The notes: a model not told the origin generated them from the letters alone. A DNA stretch of 64,000 bases from Spirosomataceae bacterium TFI 002 (GCA_900230115.1 LT907983.1:4696774-4760773), one strand, 5' to 3'; counted from the first letter of the stretch, positions 27,090 to 35,642 are shown. Translations and numbers: made by a program.

Positions 27090-27494
27090 ATGAAAGAAGA
27101 TAAAAGTAAAATAACACTATTTATAGATGACGATGTACAGCCCATAGCTGAATTGACAGCCCCTGTGCAATTTGAACTCAATACTTTAAAATTAACAGAC
27201 GGAGAGCATGTTTTGAAACTTGTAAGTAAGTCGTCAGCAGGTAGGGAAGGAATTAGGAGAATTAAGTTTACGGTTCGAAATGGCCCTTCAATCGCCGTGG
27301 AAGGTCTCAGTGATAATGGTGTGGTAGATGGGATTATACCGCTGATGATCAATGCTTATGACAAAGGAAACCAAAAGAAATTTATCATTGAAGGGAGTGA
27401 AACACCACAGAGTGTACCAAGCTGGCTGTGGATAATCTTGATTGCATTTTTGGGTTGGGCTGCATTTTATCTAATGACAAATTTTAGCATATGA
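27090..27494 (+). CDS. Tail-anchored beta-rich protein of unknown function
   Basis: 134 residues. The first 100 residues look like an immunoglobulin-type beta domain (DDVQPIAELTAPVQFELNT, DGEHVLKLVSKSS, REGIRRIKFTVRNGP). A single TM helix near the C-terminus (SWLWIILIAFLGWAAFYLM) tail-anchors it. No signal peptide. It ends with a four-base ATGA overlap into the truncated haemoglobin gene. Possibly an accessory subunit of the oxidase. Confidence 0.6.
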   Translation: MKEDKSKITLFIDDDVQPIAELTAPVQFELNTLKLTDGEHVLKLVSKSSAGREGIRRIKFTVRNGPSIAVEGLSDNGVVDGIIPLMINAYDKGNQKKFIIEGSETPQSVPSWLWIILIAFLGWAAFYLMTNFSI

Positions 27495-27889
27495 GTAAAA
27501 TGAAAAAAGACATCACAACACTCGACGATATAAAGTTATTAGTAGATACTTTTTATGGGAAAGTACGGTCAGACGAGTTATTGGCCCATATTTTCAATAA
27601 TAAAATTGGAGACCGCTGGACGGAACACTTGGAAAAAATGTATCGATTTTGGCAAACGGTTCTGCTTGGAGAGCACACTTATCATGGCAGTCCATTTGTA
27701 CCTCATGCTAAGCTTCCGGTTAGTGGTGAGCACTTTGAAAGGTGGATAAAGCTATTTTATGAAACCGTGGATAGTTTATTTGAAGGAGAAAAAGCAACAC
27801 GGGCTAAATGGCAAGGGGAGAGAATGGCAGAGATGTTTCACTCAAAAATTGAATACTATAAAAGCAATCCCGCTTCACCCATTCTTTGA
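27491..27889 (+). CDS. Group III truncated haemoglobin
   Basis: 132 residues. IKLLVDTFYGKVRSDELLAHIF at the N-terminus and RFWQTVLLGEHTYHGSPF, PHAKLPVSGEHFERW in the middle are the group III (trHbP) signature; H72 in PHAKLP is the likely proximal haem ligand. Cytoplasmic. Family members bind O2 and NO and can help remove NO, consistent with the RIC and Rrf2 neighbours. Overlaps the preceding gene by 4 bases. Confidence 0.9.
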   Translation: MSKMKKDITTLDDIKLLVDTFYGKVRSDELLAHIFNNKIGDRWTEHLEKMYRFWQTVLLGEHTYHGSPFVPHAKLPVSGEHFERWIKLFYETVDSLFEGEKATRAKWQGERMAEMFHSKIEYYKSNPASPIL

Positions 27890-27892
27890 CGT

Positions 27893-27925
27893 TTTGAGCA
27901 GCCCTGTGTTTAGTAGAGATATTTG
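27893..27925 (+). promoter_or_regulatory. Candidate promoter for the RIC gene
   Basis: TTTG-like -33 element at 27893-27896 and GATATTTG (27918-27925, seven of eight matches to TAnnTTTG) separated by 21 bases. No copy of the GGACA/TGTCC operator is present. Confidence 0.4.
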
Positions 27926-27974
27926 AATTTTAGACCTAAAGCATAACTAGTTAAAACAATTAAAATTTACAATT

Positions 27975-28697
27975 ATGAGCATTCTAGAAAATAATAATAT
28001 TGGAGAATTGGTGGCACAAGACTATCGTACCGCTTCTGTTTTTAAAAAATATGGCATCGATTTTTGTTGCCAAGGAAATAGAACAATAAGCGATGCATGT
28101 AAGCTAGATGGTATTGATGAAAAATTGGTCGTTTCTGATTTAAATGCAATAAACGAATCAATAACTGAAGAGGCAACAGACTACAAATCTTGGCCGCTTG
28201 ATTTATTAGCTGATTATATCGAAAAGAAACACCATCGCTACGTAGAAGAAAAAACATTAGAGATAAAGCCTTATCTACAGAAGATTTGTGCTGTGCACGG
28301 CGACCGCCATCCAGAACTACTCGAAATAAACGAACACTTTAATGCAGCTGCTGGAGAACTTGCCGCTCACATGAAAAAAGAAGAGTTCATCTTGTTTCCC
28401 TTTGTGAGAAAAATGGCAAAAGCTAAACATGAAAAAGTAAGCCTAACTGCACCACATTTTGGCACTGTTCAAAATCCTATTCACATGATGATGGATGAAC
28501 ATGCTACGGAAGGGGAGCGGTTTAGAAAAGTAGAAAAACTGAGTAATAATTATACGCCTCCTGAAGATGCCTGTGGTACCTACCAGGTCACTTATGCTTT
28601 GCTTAAAGAATTTGAGCAAGACTTACACTTGCATATTCACTTGGAAAACAATATCTTATTTCCTGCTGCCATTGAAATGGAAAAAGAACTGTCATGA
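27975..28697 (+). CDS. Iron-sulfur cluster repair di-iron protein (RIC/ScdA/YtfE)
   Basis: 240 residues. The N-terminal ScdA domain has the diagnostic GIDFCCQG with C31 and C32. The hemerythrin domain supplies the di-iron ligands: H-rich helices KKHHRYVEEK, AVHGDRHPEL, HMKKEEFILFPF, HMMMDEHATEGERF and LHLHIHLENNILFP. RIC proteins restore iron-sulfur or di-iron centres damaged by nitric oxide or oxidants. The next gene begins inside its stop (ATGA overlap at 28694). Confidence 0.95.
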   Translation: MSILENNNIGELVAQDYRTASVFKKYGIDFCCQGNRTISDACKLDGIDEKLVVSDLNAINESITEEATDYKSWPLDLLADYIEKKHHRYVEEKTLEIKPYLQKICAVHGDRHPELLEINEHFNAAAGELAAHMKKEEFILFPFVRKMAKAKHEKVSLTAPHFGTVQNPIHMMMDEHATEGERFRKVEKLSNNYTPPEDACGTYQVTYALLKEFEQDLHLHIHLENNILFPAAIEMEKELS

Positions 28698-29476
28698 AAA
28701 ACAACATGTATTATTACGATACAGTGACCGAAGCCCTCAAGGATCTCGAAAATAGAGGTTATACCACTGATTTTGAAATATTAAGGGATAAGGAATGTTT
28801 AGTTTGCAATAAAACCTCGGCACAACTTTCTCCCCGCGATTTTGAGATTGATGAAACCTATCGTTTTGAAGGTGATTCAGACCCAGGGGATGAAATGATC
28901 GTGTTTGCCATTTCTTCGCGTAAGAATAACCTTAAAGGGACTGTCGTGAATGCATACGGAATGTATGCAGATGCTTCCTCATCTAAAATTGTAGAACTAC
29001 TTCTAAATAAAGCTGTGAAAGTAAAACCAATAAAACGAAACGAGTTTCTAAAACCAATAAGCCGTGAACATCATCACGGCTTACTTTTGTCATGGAAGAT
29101 CAGAACTGGAATCAAAAAAGAAATTGCTCCCGAAAGAATCAAAAAATACACCGACTGGTTTTGGGAAGAAAACTTGAAAGATCATTTTGAAATAGAGGAA
29201 AAGTACATTTTCCCTATACTTGGGAATGAGCATCCTATGGTAAAAAAAGCCCTTTCTCAGCATAGGAGACTTAAGCGGCTGTTCGAATACTCTGATAAAG
29301 TTGACAAGTATTTGAGTCTGATCGAAGAAGAATTGGAAAGTCATATTAGATTTGAAGAACGGACCTTATTTAATGAAATTCAAAACGTTGCCAATAAGGA
29401 GCAATTACAATTATTAGCTGATAACCATACGGAGCATAAGTTTGAAGATAATTTAACAGACCCATTTTGGGGGTAA
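28694..29476 (+). CDS. Fusion of a small Bacteroidota 'PRPP synthetase-like' domain and a hemerythrin domain
   Basis: 260 residues. Residues 1-110 (YDTVTEALKDLENRGYTTDF, YRFEGDSDPGDEMIVFAISS, VVNAYGMYADASS) match a small protein often mislabelled phosphoribosylpyrophosphate synthetase in this phylum; true PRPP synthetase motifs are absent. Residues about 118-255 are a hemerythrin-like four-helix domain with ligands in ISREHHHGLLL, HFEIEEKYIFP, HRRLKRLFE, ESHIRFEERTLF and NHTEHKF. Coupled to RIC upstream and ferredoxin downstream, it is probably a di-iron NO/O2-responsive protein. Confidence 0.85.
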   Translation: MKNNMYYYDTVTEALKDLENRGYTTDFEILRDKECLVCNKTSAQLSPRDFEIDETYRFEGDSDPGDEMIVFAISSRKNNLKGTVVNAYGMYADASSSKIVELLLNKAVKVKPIKRNEFLKPISREHHHGLLLSWKIRTGIKKEIAPERIKKYTDWFWEENLKDHFEIEEKYIFPILGNEHPMVKKALSQHRRLKRLFEYSDKVDKYLSLIEEELESHIRFEERTLFNEIQNVANKEQLQLLADNHTEHKFEDNLTDPFWG

Positions 29477-29799
29477 TGGAAGACAAAATCAAGTTTACTG
29501 TTATAGAAAATGGCAGAGAATTTACCTTTGAAACGCACGAAGGAGAATATAGAAATCTAATGTTCTTGCTTCGTGACAATGTTTATGTTGATGGTTTTGG
29601 AGAATGTGGAGGTATGGGAAGATGTGGAACTTGTGTAGTAAAGGTAAAAGGCTTGCAAGGTGATGCTTTGATAAAAGAAAGAAACGAACCTGCTACTCTT
29701 TTTAAATATGGTCACGTGGAGGAAGACATTCGACTTTCTTGCCAAATTTTGCTTACTAGAGATATTGAAAATTCGGTAATTGAAATAATAGAGGAGTAA
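29476..29799 (+). CDS. 2Fe-2S ferredoxin
   Basis: 107 residues from ATG 29476, which shares a base with the stop of the previous gene. Cluster ligands C44-x5-C50-x2-C53 in GECGGMGRCGTC and C89 in LSCQILL, as in adrenodoxin-type/plant-type ferredoxins. It closes the nitrosative-stress group and may feed electrons to the hemerythrin or RIC proteins. Confidence 0.9.
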   Translation: MEDKIKFTVIENGREFTFETHEGEYRNLMFLLRDNVYVDGFGECGGMGRCGTCVVKVKGLQGDALIKERNEPATLFKYGHVEEDIRLSCQILLTRDIENSVIEIIEE

Positions 29800-29999
29800 A
29801 AACGGTCTATTCAAATTCAATTTAAACTGTTACTTTTTAAAAGAGTTCAAGTACTTCCTAGAATCTCTATTTTGAGCATATCCTTAATATTCCAAATTAA
29901 ACATTTTCATAAGCGATCGATAGTTTTGGGAGATAATTCAATAATTTAACCCTTGTATTGAATTCAACCTCTTAAATCTAAAACTTAGCGTCTGTAGTC

Positions 30000-31355
30000 A
30001 TGGGTAAGCTCCTCTTATTTTTTGTATCTATTTTTTTGTTTCAGTGTACCTCTCTCGACAAGAGCAAGGCCGTTTTCGATGTTAAAGATTATGGTGCAAC
30101 AGGAGATGGGTCTACAAACGATCAAGTTGCTATTCAAAAGGCAATAGATGCCTGCAAGGGAACTGGAGGAACTGTTTTGTTCACAGAAGGTTCGTATTTA
30201 ACTGGTCAGCTACTCTTAGGTAGTGATATGACTTTATATATAGATTCCACAGCCGTAATTTTAGGAATTCAATCTGATGAAGAGACGGCATATCCGCACC
30301 ATCAAATAGAAACCAAATTTCCGAATCGGATGCTTGAAGATTGTCAGCGAAGGTTAATTTATGGAAACCACGTTCAAAATGTTACCATTACAGGAAAAGG
30401 TAAAATTGACGGTCAAGGAGATTATGAACCATGGATGAATGTAAAAGAACTGGGAACCGAAAAAGACAGGCCTTCCATCTTGGCTTTTGTGGGGTCAAAA
30501 AACATAAGCGTTTCTGAAATTACATTGGTAGACCCAGCTTGTTGGACACAGGTTTACATTGAATCCGATAGTATTACGATTAGAAACATAAAAGTGCATA
30601 CGGGTAATCTAACGCCTAATAGAGACGGAATTGACATAGTTGACTGCCACAATGTATGGATAGAAAATTGTGATATTAAGTCAGAAGATGATGGAATTTG
30701 CTTTAAAAGTGGGAGCGAATATGGCTGCAAAAATATTGTGGTCAAAAACTGTGAAATAGACAAGTTGAATGTGAATGCAGGAAACTGCTTTAAACTTGGT
30801 ACCGACGGCTTAGGTAGCTTCATGAACTTTGAAGTATCTGGTTTGAAGATGAAAAATGCTCACCAAAATTCCGCACTTGTGATAGAGTCCATGGATGGGG
30901 CGGTTATCGATAATATCAATATTAGTGATTGTGAAATTTCTAATTCTGGGCAAGCAATTTTTGTGCTTTTGGCTGATAGAAAACGTACTGTTCCAGGCAG
31001 AGAAACTAAAATAGGAAGCATTTCAAATATTCATTTCAAAAATATCAATGGAAAAGGGTTTACACAACAGTACCCTTCCATCATTACGGGGATCAAGGGT
31101 CACAAAATCGAAAATGTAACCTTTGAGAACTTAAACCTTGAGCTCAAGGGTGGGGTGGATGTCTCCAATCAATCGGTAATGGAGTATGATGGTACATATC
31201 CTGAGGGAAGTAAATTTGGCAATACAAATGCCTATGCTTTCTTTGTTAGGCATGCCAAAGACGTCAATTTCATCAATTGTAAGATAACTTCTTCACTACC
31301 AGATGCACGGGAATGGTTGGTGCAGGAAAATGTGGAAAACTTAACAGTAAAATAG
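30000..31355 (+). CDS. Glycoside hydrolase family 28 (polygalacturonase-like) lipoprotein
   Basis: 451 residues; N-terminal lipoprotein signal (LLLFFVSIFLFQC). The right-handed beta-helix begins FDVKDYGATGDGSTNDQVAIQKAIDAC, standard for GH28. Catalytic region: NRDGID (NTD in most members), then SEDDGICFKSG with the Asp pair; the later AGNCFKLGTDG stands where many have SGHG, so activity may differ from classical polygalacturonase. Acts on pectin-type polymers at the cell surface or periplasm. The gene directly downstream encodes an NLP toxin-like protein, pointing to contact with plants, algae or their debris. Confidence 0.88.
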   Translation: MGKLLLFFVSIFLFQCTSLDKSKAVFDVKDYGATGDGSTNDQVAIQKAIDACKGTGGTVLFTEGSYLTGQLLLGSDMTLYIDSTAVILGIQSDEETAYPHHQIETKFPNRMLEDCQRRLIYGNHVQNVTITGKGKIDGQGDYEPWMNVKELGTEKDRPSILAFVGSKNISVSEITLVDPACWTQVYIESDSITIRNIKVHTGNLTPNRDGIDIVDCHNVWIENCDIKSEDDGICFKSGSEYGCKNIVVKNCEIDKLNVNAGNCFKLGTDGLGSFMNFEVSGLKMKNAHQNSALVIESMDGAVIDNINISDCEISNSGQAIFVLLADRKRTVPGRETKIGSISNIHFKNINGKGFTQQYPSIITGIKGHKIENVTFENLNLELKGGVDVSNQSVMEYDGTYPEGSKFGNTNAYAFFVRHAKDVNFINCKITSSLPDAREWLVQENVENLTVK

Positions 31356-31402
31356 AATATGCTCACTTTCTTTATCAATCAAACTCTGTCAATAACTATA
31401 AG

Positions 31403-32182
31403 ATGTTGAAGCCAATTCTATTATTTGTACTAACTTCTTTATTGATGTGTGACAAGGTGGATGAACCTCAAAATTTTAAGGGTTTACCCGAGAATGCTTC
31501 CGAAAAAGTTAAAAAATGGGCTGTAGTCTTTGATTTTGACAGATATGCCTGTTATCCATCAGCAGCCATTTCGCCAGATGGTAGAAAGAATGAGGGACTA
31601 GCACCAAAGGGTTTACGAACTGGAAATTGTAGAGAAATAGTGCAATTGGAGAATGCAAATACCTTTTGTCGAACTCAATCCATTACCAGAGATAATGTCA
31701 CCTACGAAGTGATCATGTATGCACTCTATTTTGAAAAAGATCAGTATATGCCATGGTCACCATTTGAACTAAAAGGCTCGCATAGACACGATTGGGAATA
31801 TGCCTCTGTATGGTTGCAAGATGGAAGGCTTACTCATGCAACTTATAGTGCCCACAGCCGAGATGGAGAATCATTGCCAACAAGCACTTTGCACTTTGAC
31901 TCTGGAATGGAAAATCATGTGAAAGTAGTTTACCATCAAGATGGAGTAAGTACTCACTGTATGCGTTTTGCAAAAGAGAATGAAAAGGCTCAAAACGAGC
32001 TTGGAAAATGGATTACTCCCAAACTCGTAGAGTGGGATTTAATGAGCAAAGAACAGCAAAGCCTTATGTCGGGATCTTGGGGAAAAGCCCATCCACCATT
32101 CATAGACAAGAATTTTTACAGAGAAATAGAAAAGTATGTTCCACCCGGGTATCCTTTGAGAGCGGAGTGGGAGGCGAAATAG
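31403..32182 (+). CDS. Necrosis- and ethylene-inducing peptide 1-like protein (NLP/NPP1 family), lipoprotein
   Basis: 259 residues from ATG 31403, giving a signal with lipobox SLLMC (C15-16 region). The core VVFDFDRYACYPSAAI and EVIMYALYFEKDQYMPW leads to the NLP heptapeptide, here S-HRHDWE (residues 126-132; family consensus GHRHDWE). H127, D130 and E132 of the metal/active site are kept, but the first Gly is Ser and the position of the usual upstream Asp (eight residues before H127) is S119. NLPs of plant pathogens damage dicot membranes; whether this version is cytolytic is unknown. A 52-bp piece of this gene is found again at 37529-37580. Confidence 0.88.
   Translation: MLKPILLFVLTSLLMCDKVDEPQNFKGLPENASEKVKKWAVVFDFDRYACYPSAAISPDGRKNEGLAPKGLRTGNCREIVQLENANTFCRTQSITRDNVTYEVIMYALYFEKDQYMPWSPFELKGSHRHDWEYASVWLQDGRLTHATYSAHSRDGESLPTSTLHFDSGMENHVKVVYHQDGVSTHCMRFAKENEKAQNELGKWITPKLVEWDLMSKEQQSLMSGSWGKAHPPFIDKNFYREIEKYVPPGYPLRAEWEAK
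31972..32023 (+). repeat. NLP gene segment duplicated at 37529-37580 (copy 1)
   Basis: The first 25 bases are identical to 37529-37553; the other 27 differ at about six positions. This copy is in frame inside the NLP gene. Confidence 0.85.
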
Positions 32183-32211
32183 GTATATATTTCCAGTCAT
32201 AGAATTTAGAC

Positions 32212-32275
32212 TGTCAGGCTATGATTATGGTTTAATAAGAAAACCTATTTGTCCACATAGCCCATAAGACTGACA
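32212..32275. repeat. Imperfect long hairpin
   Basis: TGTCAG with GGCTATG and GGTTT on the left pair with AAACC, CATAGCC and CTGACA on the right. No T run follows. It may end the NLP transcript or be a worn relative of the cassette-boundary palindromes. Confidence 0.55.
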
Positions 32276-32333
32276 ATTGTGCAATTAATGACTGAGCCAG
32301 CTTTGACTATGTAGCTGCTCTAACCTTATGATT

Positions 32334-32486
32334 GGAATTTGTCTACTGTTTTGATTTACTAAACCAAAACTTCGGTATTATATACTTTCGTTACAATAAT
32401 TGCTTTTACCAGATTGATTAATCTACTAGCTTAGTAAAAATATTTGCGATATATCAGACATATGTCCTGAAATATCGCTGTTGTGT
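32334..32486. repeat. 155-bp dispersed repeat, copy 1
   Basis: Closely matches 37583-37740, with a few small indels. Shared elements are GGAATTTGTCTACTGTTT at the left end, TATACTTTCGTTACAATAA in the middle and a GCGATAT...ATATCGC palindrome at the right. Both copies stop shortly before the start codon of an unrelated gene. Confidence 0.85.
32446..32478. promoter_or_regulatory. Palindromic operator-like site, copy 1
   Basis: GCGATAT at the left pairs with ATATCGC at the right around an inner TCAG/CTGA pair and a central self-complementary ACATATGT. AATATTTG just to its left (32439-32446) resembles a -7 element, so the site would cover the transcription start of the SUKH-like gene. Confidence 0.5.
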
Positions 32487-32515
32487 TTTATGAATATATA
32501 AACGAGAACTTAACA

Positions 32516-33139
32516 ATGAAATCAAGATCAATTCTAAATATATTACGACCTAGATCTTATTCAGACAATGTAATTGGAGAAATTCGAAATTTCGAAGAAT
32601 TAAACAAAATAACTCTTCCACCAATCTATAGTCTTTTTTACAAAACATTCGAAATAGAGGATGATATTGAATTTTGTTACAGATATTATTATGAAGAACC
32701 ACGATCAAGTAAGGGCAAATCTCTAATAACAAGAAATATCGAATTTGAACCTAAACCAAATTATTTACCTTCTTTAGATTATTTTTTCAAATTGAATTCA
32801 ATAGGAACTGTACTTGATAAGTATACTGATGACGGAACTTATGATGAGGAAAATGAGTCAAGTTTAAGAGATAAGAAATTGCTGCCAATCATTAAGCACG
32901 ATAATTCTATGTTAATTACAGTAAGTTATGATAAACATAACATTGATAATATTTATTTATACAATACAGATTTAAGCGAAAAAGATGGACGATTCCAGAA
33001 GTTAGCAGATGATGTATTTCACTATCTGAGAGGTACAATAATTTCAGACGATGAAGATCAAAAAGAATTATATAAATCTCTAAGTAAAAACTGGAATGAT
33101 GAACATTGGAAAAGAACCACAGAAGATAACAATAGATGA
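32516..33139 (+). CDS. SMI1/KNR4 (SUKH)-like protein
   Basis: 207 residues from ATG 32516 (an earlier ATG at 32483 lies in the repeat). The start IGEIRNFEELNKITLPPIYSLFYKTF resembles the SUKH fold (a helix, then LP-x-x-Y-x-x-F). Later parts DYFFKLNSIGTVL and SMLITVSYDKHNIDNIYLYN fit too. SUKH proteins are frequent immunity proteins against contact-dependent or polymorphic toxins; no toxin gene is beside it. It is the first gene of the cassette-like region and is ended by the palindrome at 33126, which overlaps its last codons. Confidence 0.6.
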   Translation: MKSRSILNILRPRSYSDNVIGEIRNFEELNKITLPPIYSLFYKTFEIEDDIEFCYRYYYEEPRSSKGKSLITRNIEFEPKPNYLPSLDYFFKLNSIGTVLDKYTDDGTYDEENESSLRDKKLLPIIKHDNSMLITVSYDKHNIDNIYLYNTDLSEKDGRFQKLADDVFHYLRGTIISDDEDQKELYKSLSKNWNDEHWKRTTEDNNR

Positions 33140-33195
33140 CCCCAGCATATCTACTCCTTCGTCGTAGAGACGCTGGGGATCATTATACGTTAGCT
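33126..33195. repeat. attC-like palindrome 1
   Basis: TAAC (33127-33130) and GTTA (33189-33192) bracket an imperfect stem with extra unpaired bases: ATAGATGACCCCAGC on the left pairs with GCTGGGGATCATTAT on the right. The right edge reads ACGTTAGCTGC. No T run. Confidence 0.65.
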
Positions 33196-33197
33196 GC

Positions 33198-33361
33198 AAT
33201 TCCCCAGATAAGACGCTCCAGAATTGATTTAAGGAAAGATATCACTTCTTCCACAGCTTATTAATTTCGCCTGCTAACGTAAAAGAGAAAATAAGAGAAA
33301 TTGTCTTAAAATAGTACAACAAATGGAGCAAAAATTGTACTTTAATGTACGTTAGTCAGAA
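33198..33361. repeat. 164-bp gene-less cassette-like unit, copy 1
   Basis: Four differences from 38951-39114 over 164 bases. It comprises about 75 bases with no reading frame and then an attC-like palindrome (33274-33355): outer arms CTAACGT and ACGTTAG, inner arms AGTACAA (33313) and TTGTACT (33335). Confidence 0.85.
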
Positions 33362-33389
33362 CAGTGAGACAACAGAGTAACAACATAAA

Positions 33390-34136
33390 ATGACAGACAA
33401 ACCAATTCCTGCAAAAATTCTTTTAACCTTAGCTGACATCAAAGCGACAGGGGAAAAATTTATTGGTTTATCAGGCTCACTTTATAGACAGAATTTGATT
33501 TTTTCAGAACCAAGAGAATTAAGACGGAATAAAAACATTTTAGAGTTGACTGTAATTTTTCGTGACATCACATCATTTAAGAACTGGAATAAGAACGCAG
33601 AAATAAAAGAGTTTTGGCACGTAAAGTTTGACAAGCTACTTGCTGAGAAACCTGAGACAATTAAAGAACGAGACGTTATTATTGAAATCGACAATGTTAA
33701 GAATTGCGTTTGTGATAGGTCTGACTTTTACATTTTGCAAGGACGTTCTTTACAGTTTACTGACGAGTTGACTTGTAGCAATTGTTTTGGACAAATTTCA
33801 TATTCTAAAGTACCGCTTGAAATTCAACTTGAAGACTGGCAGTCAAAACACGAAAGAGTTTATTCCAATTGGCTTGAAAGTGGCCTCTTTGAAAAAGAAG
33901 CTTTCAGGGAATTAACGAACTATAAAAAAGGAAAACTAAACGTGGAAGGAGAGAAAATCCGAAAACAACTTTCTGACTATTTTAAAATTCCCGTTTACAT
34001 AAACTACTTTGTTGAAGAACCAGACGACAATCATCCTTGTTTAATTTGCGGACAAAAAGGCTCTGACTCTGGACTGAAACGACCTAACAGAGTTTGCAAA
34101 ACTTGTAAGACAATATTTGGCTTTGGCGACAGATAG
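33390..34136 (+). CDS. DUF2310-like zinc-ribbon protein
   Basis: 248 residues, soluble. It has four Cys pairs: NCVCDRS, LTCSNCFG, HPCLICGQKG and RVCKTCKT, the last two forming a C-terminal zinc ribbon. The arrangement and the N-terminal beta-rich half resemble the DUF2310 family (possible nucleic-acid-binding proteins), although I cannot confirm this by search. It is a single gene between two palindromes. No partner genes. Confidence 0.6.
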   Translation: MTDKPIPAKILLTLADIKATGEKFIGLSGSLYRQNLIFSEPRELRRNKNILELTVIFRDITSFKNWNKNAEIKEFWHVKFDKLLAEKPETIKERDVIIEIDNVKNCVCDRSDFYILQGRSLQFTDELTCSNCFGQISYSKVPLEIQLEDWQSKHERVYSNWLESGLFEKEAFRELTNYKKGKLNVEGEKIRKQLSDYFKIPVYINYFVEEPDDNHPCLICGQKGSDSGLKRPNRVCKTCKTIFGFGDR

Positions 34137-34148
34137 AATAACAACTGG

Positions 34149-34279
34149 TGCTAACACTGGTTTGGCAAAAGTGGGGCTTTAGTGCTAGCCTGAACATTTG
34201 TACTTTCTTTTAGCTTATGTACTAAATTTGAACTTTAGTGCTTTTTAATACCCACCTTCGCCGAGCACAAAACCGTCAG
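34149..34279. repeat. attC-like palindrome 3 (long form)
   Basis: Left edge GCTAAC (34150-34155), right edge CCGTCAG (34273-34279). Paired blocks include GGTTTGGC with GCC..AAACC, and GTGGG with CCCAC; the loop region repeats TTTAGTGCT. The same loop words occur in the palindrome at 39771. Confidence 0.65.
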
Positions 34280-34349
34280 ATTCAAGTTAACCAGACCAAC
34301 CGAAACCGATTGAATGACCAGATAGATGTAACAGAAAAGGGAATTTAAA

Positions 34350-34844
34350 ATGGGAGACTTAAACCACTATGTTGACAAATACAAAGAGCAACTCAAAGAA
34401 GGCAATATTCAAGAAGCCTACGTTGGTCTTGTAAAGTTTGTAACAAGACTTGGCACCACATTATCCCAAAAACTTTTAGAGCAATATTCATTTGGTAGTC
34501 TTTTTCAAGGGTATATGGACTATACCTACTTTTACTACTCAAACGACTTCCTGAAAAAGAGAAAACTTAAATTGGGACTAGTATTGAACCATCCCAAAAT
34601 GCAATTCGACATTTGGCTTCTAGGACAGACAATTACAATTCAAGAAAAATATTGGGAATACTTTAAATCCACAAAGTGGAACAAAAATAGAACGACAAAA
34701 CCTCAGTATTCTATTCTTGAAACTACTTTAATTGAAAATCCAGACTTTAATGACTTTAGAAAACTATCACGACTTATTGAAGAACAATTAGTGCTCGTGA
34801 CAGATAAGATTATACAGGACATAAAATCGAGTAAACTGAACTAA
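34350..34844 (+). CDS. DUF7000-like hypothetical protein
   Basis: 164 residues, soluble. LNHYVDKYKEQLKEGNIQEAYVGL, GSLFQGYMDYTYFYYS and KLGLVLNHPKMQFDIWLLG are recognisable from Bacteroidota proteins listed, as I recall, under DUF7000. No enzymatic motif seen. Singleton gene within the cassette-like region; a hairpin formed by GAAACCAGAACCAA and TTGGTTTC follows its stop. Confidence 0.6.
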   Translation: MGDLNHYVDKYKEQLKEGNIQEAYVGLVKFVTRLGTTLSQKLLEQYSFGSLFQGYMDYTYFYYSNDFLKKRKLKLGLVLNHPKMQFDIWLLGQTITIQEKYWEYFKSTKWNKNRTTKPQYSILETTLIENPDFNDFRKLSRLIEEQLVLVTDKIIQDIKSSKLN

Positions 34845-35006
34845 TGAAACCAGAACCAACCCAAAAGATTGGTTTCGTGTTTCAAAGAATGTTTTGATCT
34901 AAAGTCCCGCTCTTCGGGTAACTACAAATAATCCGTTAATGGTCATCATTCTTCACAACGACAATTTCATCCTTCTTTAAATTTATTCTAAAAAAATTAA
35001 ATATAA

Positions 35007-35039
35007 TTTTGAGAAACCGAAAGGTTGCACATATATTTG
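35007..35039 (+). promoter_or_regulatory. Promoter of the RibD-like/ArsR operon
   Basis: TTTTG (35007-35011), a 20-base spacer, and TATATTTG (35032-35039) match the Bacteroidota -33/-7 pattern. The -7 box lies within an inverted repeat, TTGCA-x8-TGCAA, flanked by GAAACC and GGTTTC, possibly the ArsR-type regulator's operator. Confidence 0.65.
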
Positions 35040-35073
35040 CAACTGAATGGTTTCGTGTTTTAAAAATAGAAAA

Positions 35074-35640
35074 ATGAGAAAATTGAAATTACAAGTCCAA
35101 ATGACCTTAGACGGGTTTATTTCTGGACAAAATGGAGAAATGGATTGGATGAAATTTCCTTGGACAGAAGACATTTTAAATTATGTACGAGATCTTACTG
35201 AACCTGTAGACACAATAGTCTTAGGAAGAAAATTGGCAGAAGGTTTTATTCCGCATTGGGCAAATGTTGCCAAAGACCCTAACAATCCAGAATATGAAGG
35301 CGGAGTTAAATTTGCCTCAACGCAAAAAATCGTATTCACTAAAACACTTGACAAATTAATTTGGGAAAACACAGAAATCGCAAAAGGCCACTTGGTCGAA
35401 GAGATTACTAATTTAAAGAATAAGCAAGGCAAAGACATCATCGCTTATGGTGGTGGTGAGTTCGTTTCTGCACTTATTAAAAACAAACTTATTGATGAGC
35501 TACATTTATTTGTAAATCCTGCTGCTATCGGTAGCGGAATGCCAATTTTTAAAGAATTGACAGAGATGCAAAAATTTAATCTTGATGATGTACAAAAGTT
35601 TGATTGTGGTATTGTTGCAATGGTTTATAAACCCATATAA
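35074..35640 (+). CDS. Dihydrofolate-reductase-fold protein (RibD C-terminal domain)
   Basis: 188 residues from ATG 35074 (an in-frame ATG at 35047 is before the domain). [23 protein letters not shown] is the usual start of the family; [13 protein letters not shown] and [27 protein letters not shown] are core NADPH-binding elements. Such stand-alone RibD-C proteins are of unknown substrate and commonly stand beside ArsR/AHSA1 genes, as here. Two bases separate it from the regulator. Confidence 0.88.
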   Translation: MRKLKLQVQMTLDGFISGQNGEMDWMKFPWTEDILNYVRDLTEPVDTIVLGRKLAEGFIPHWANVAKDPNNPEYEGGVKFASTQKIVFTKTLDKLIWENTEIAKGHLVEEITNLKNKQGKDIIAYGGGEFVSALIKNKLIDELHLFVNPAAIGSGMPIFKELTEMQKFNLDDVQKFDCGIVAMVYKPI

Positions 35641-35642
35641 TT

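Larger units (their letters stand above)
32183..32515. other. Non-coding stretch between NLP and SUKH-like genes
   Basis: No gene seen. It contains a long imperfect hairpin (32212-32275) and the first copy of a repeat with a promoter/operator-like core (32334-32486). Confidence 0.6.
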
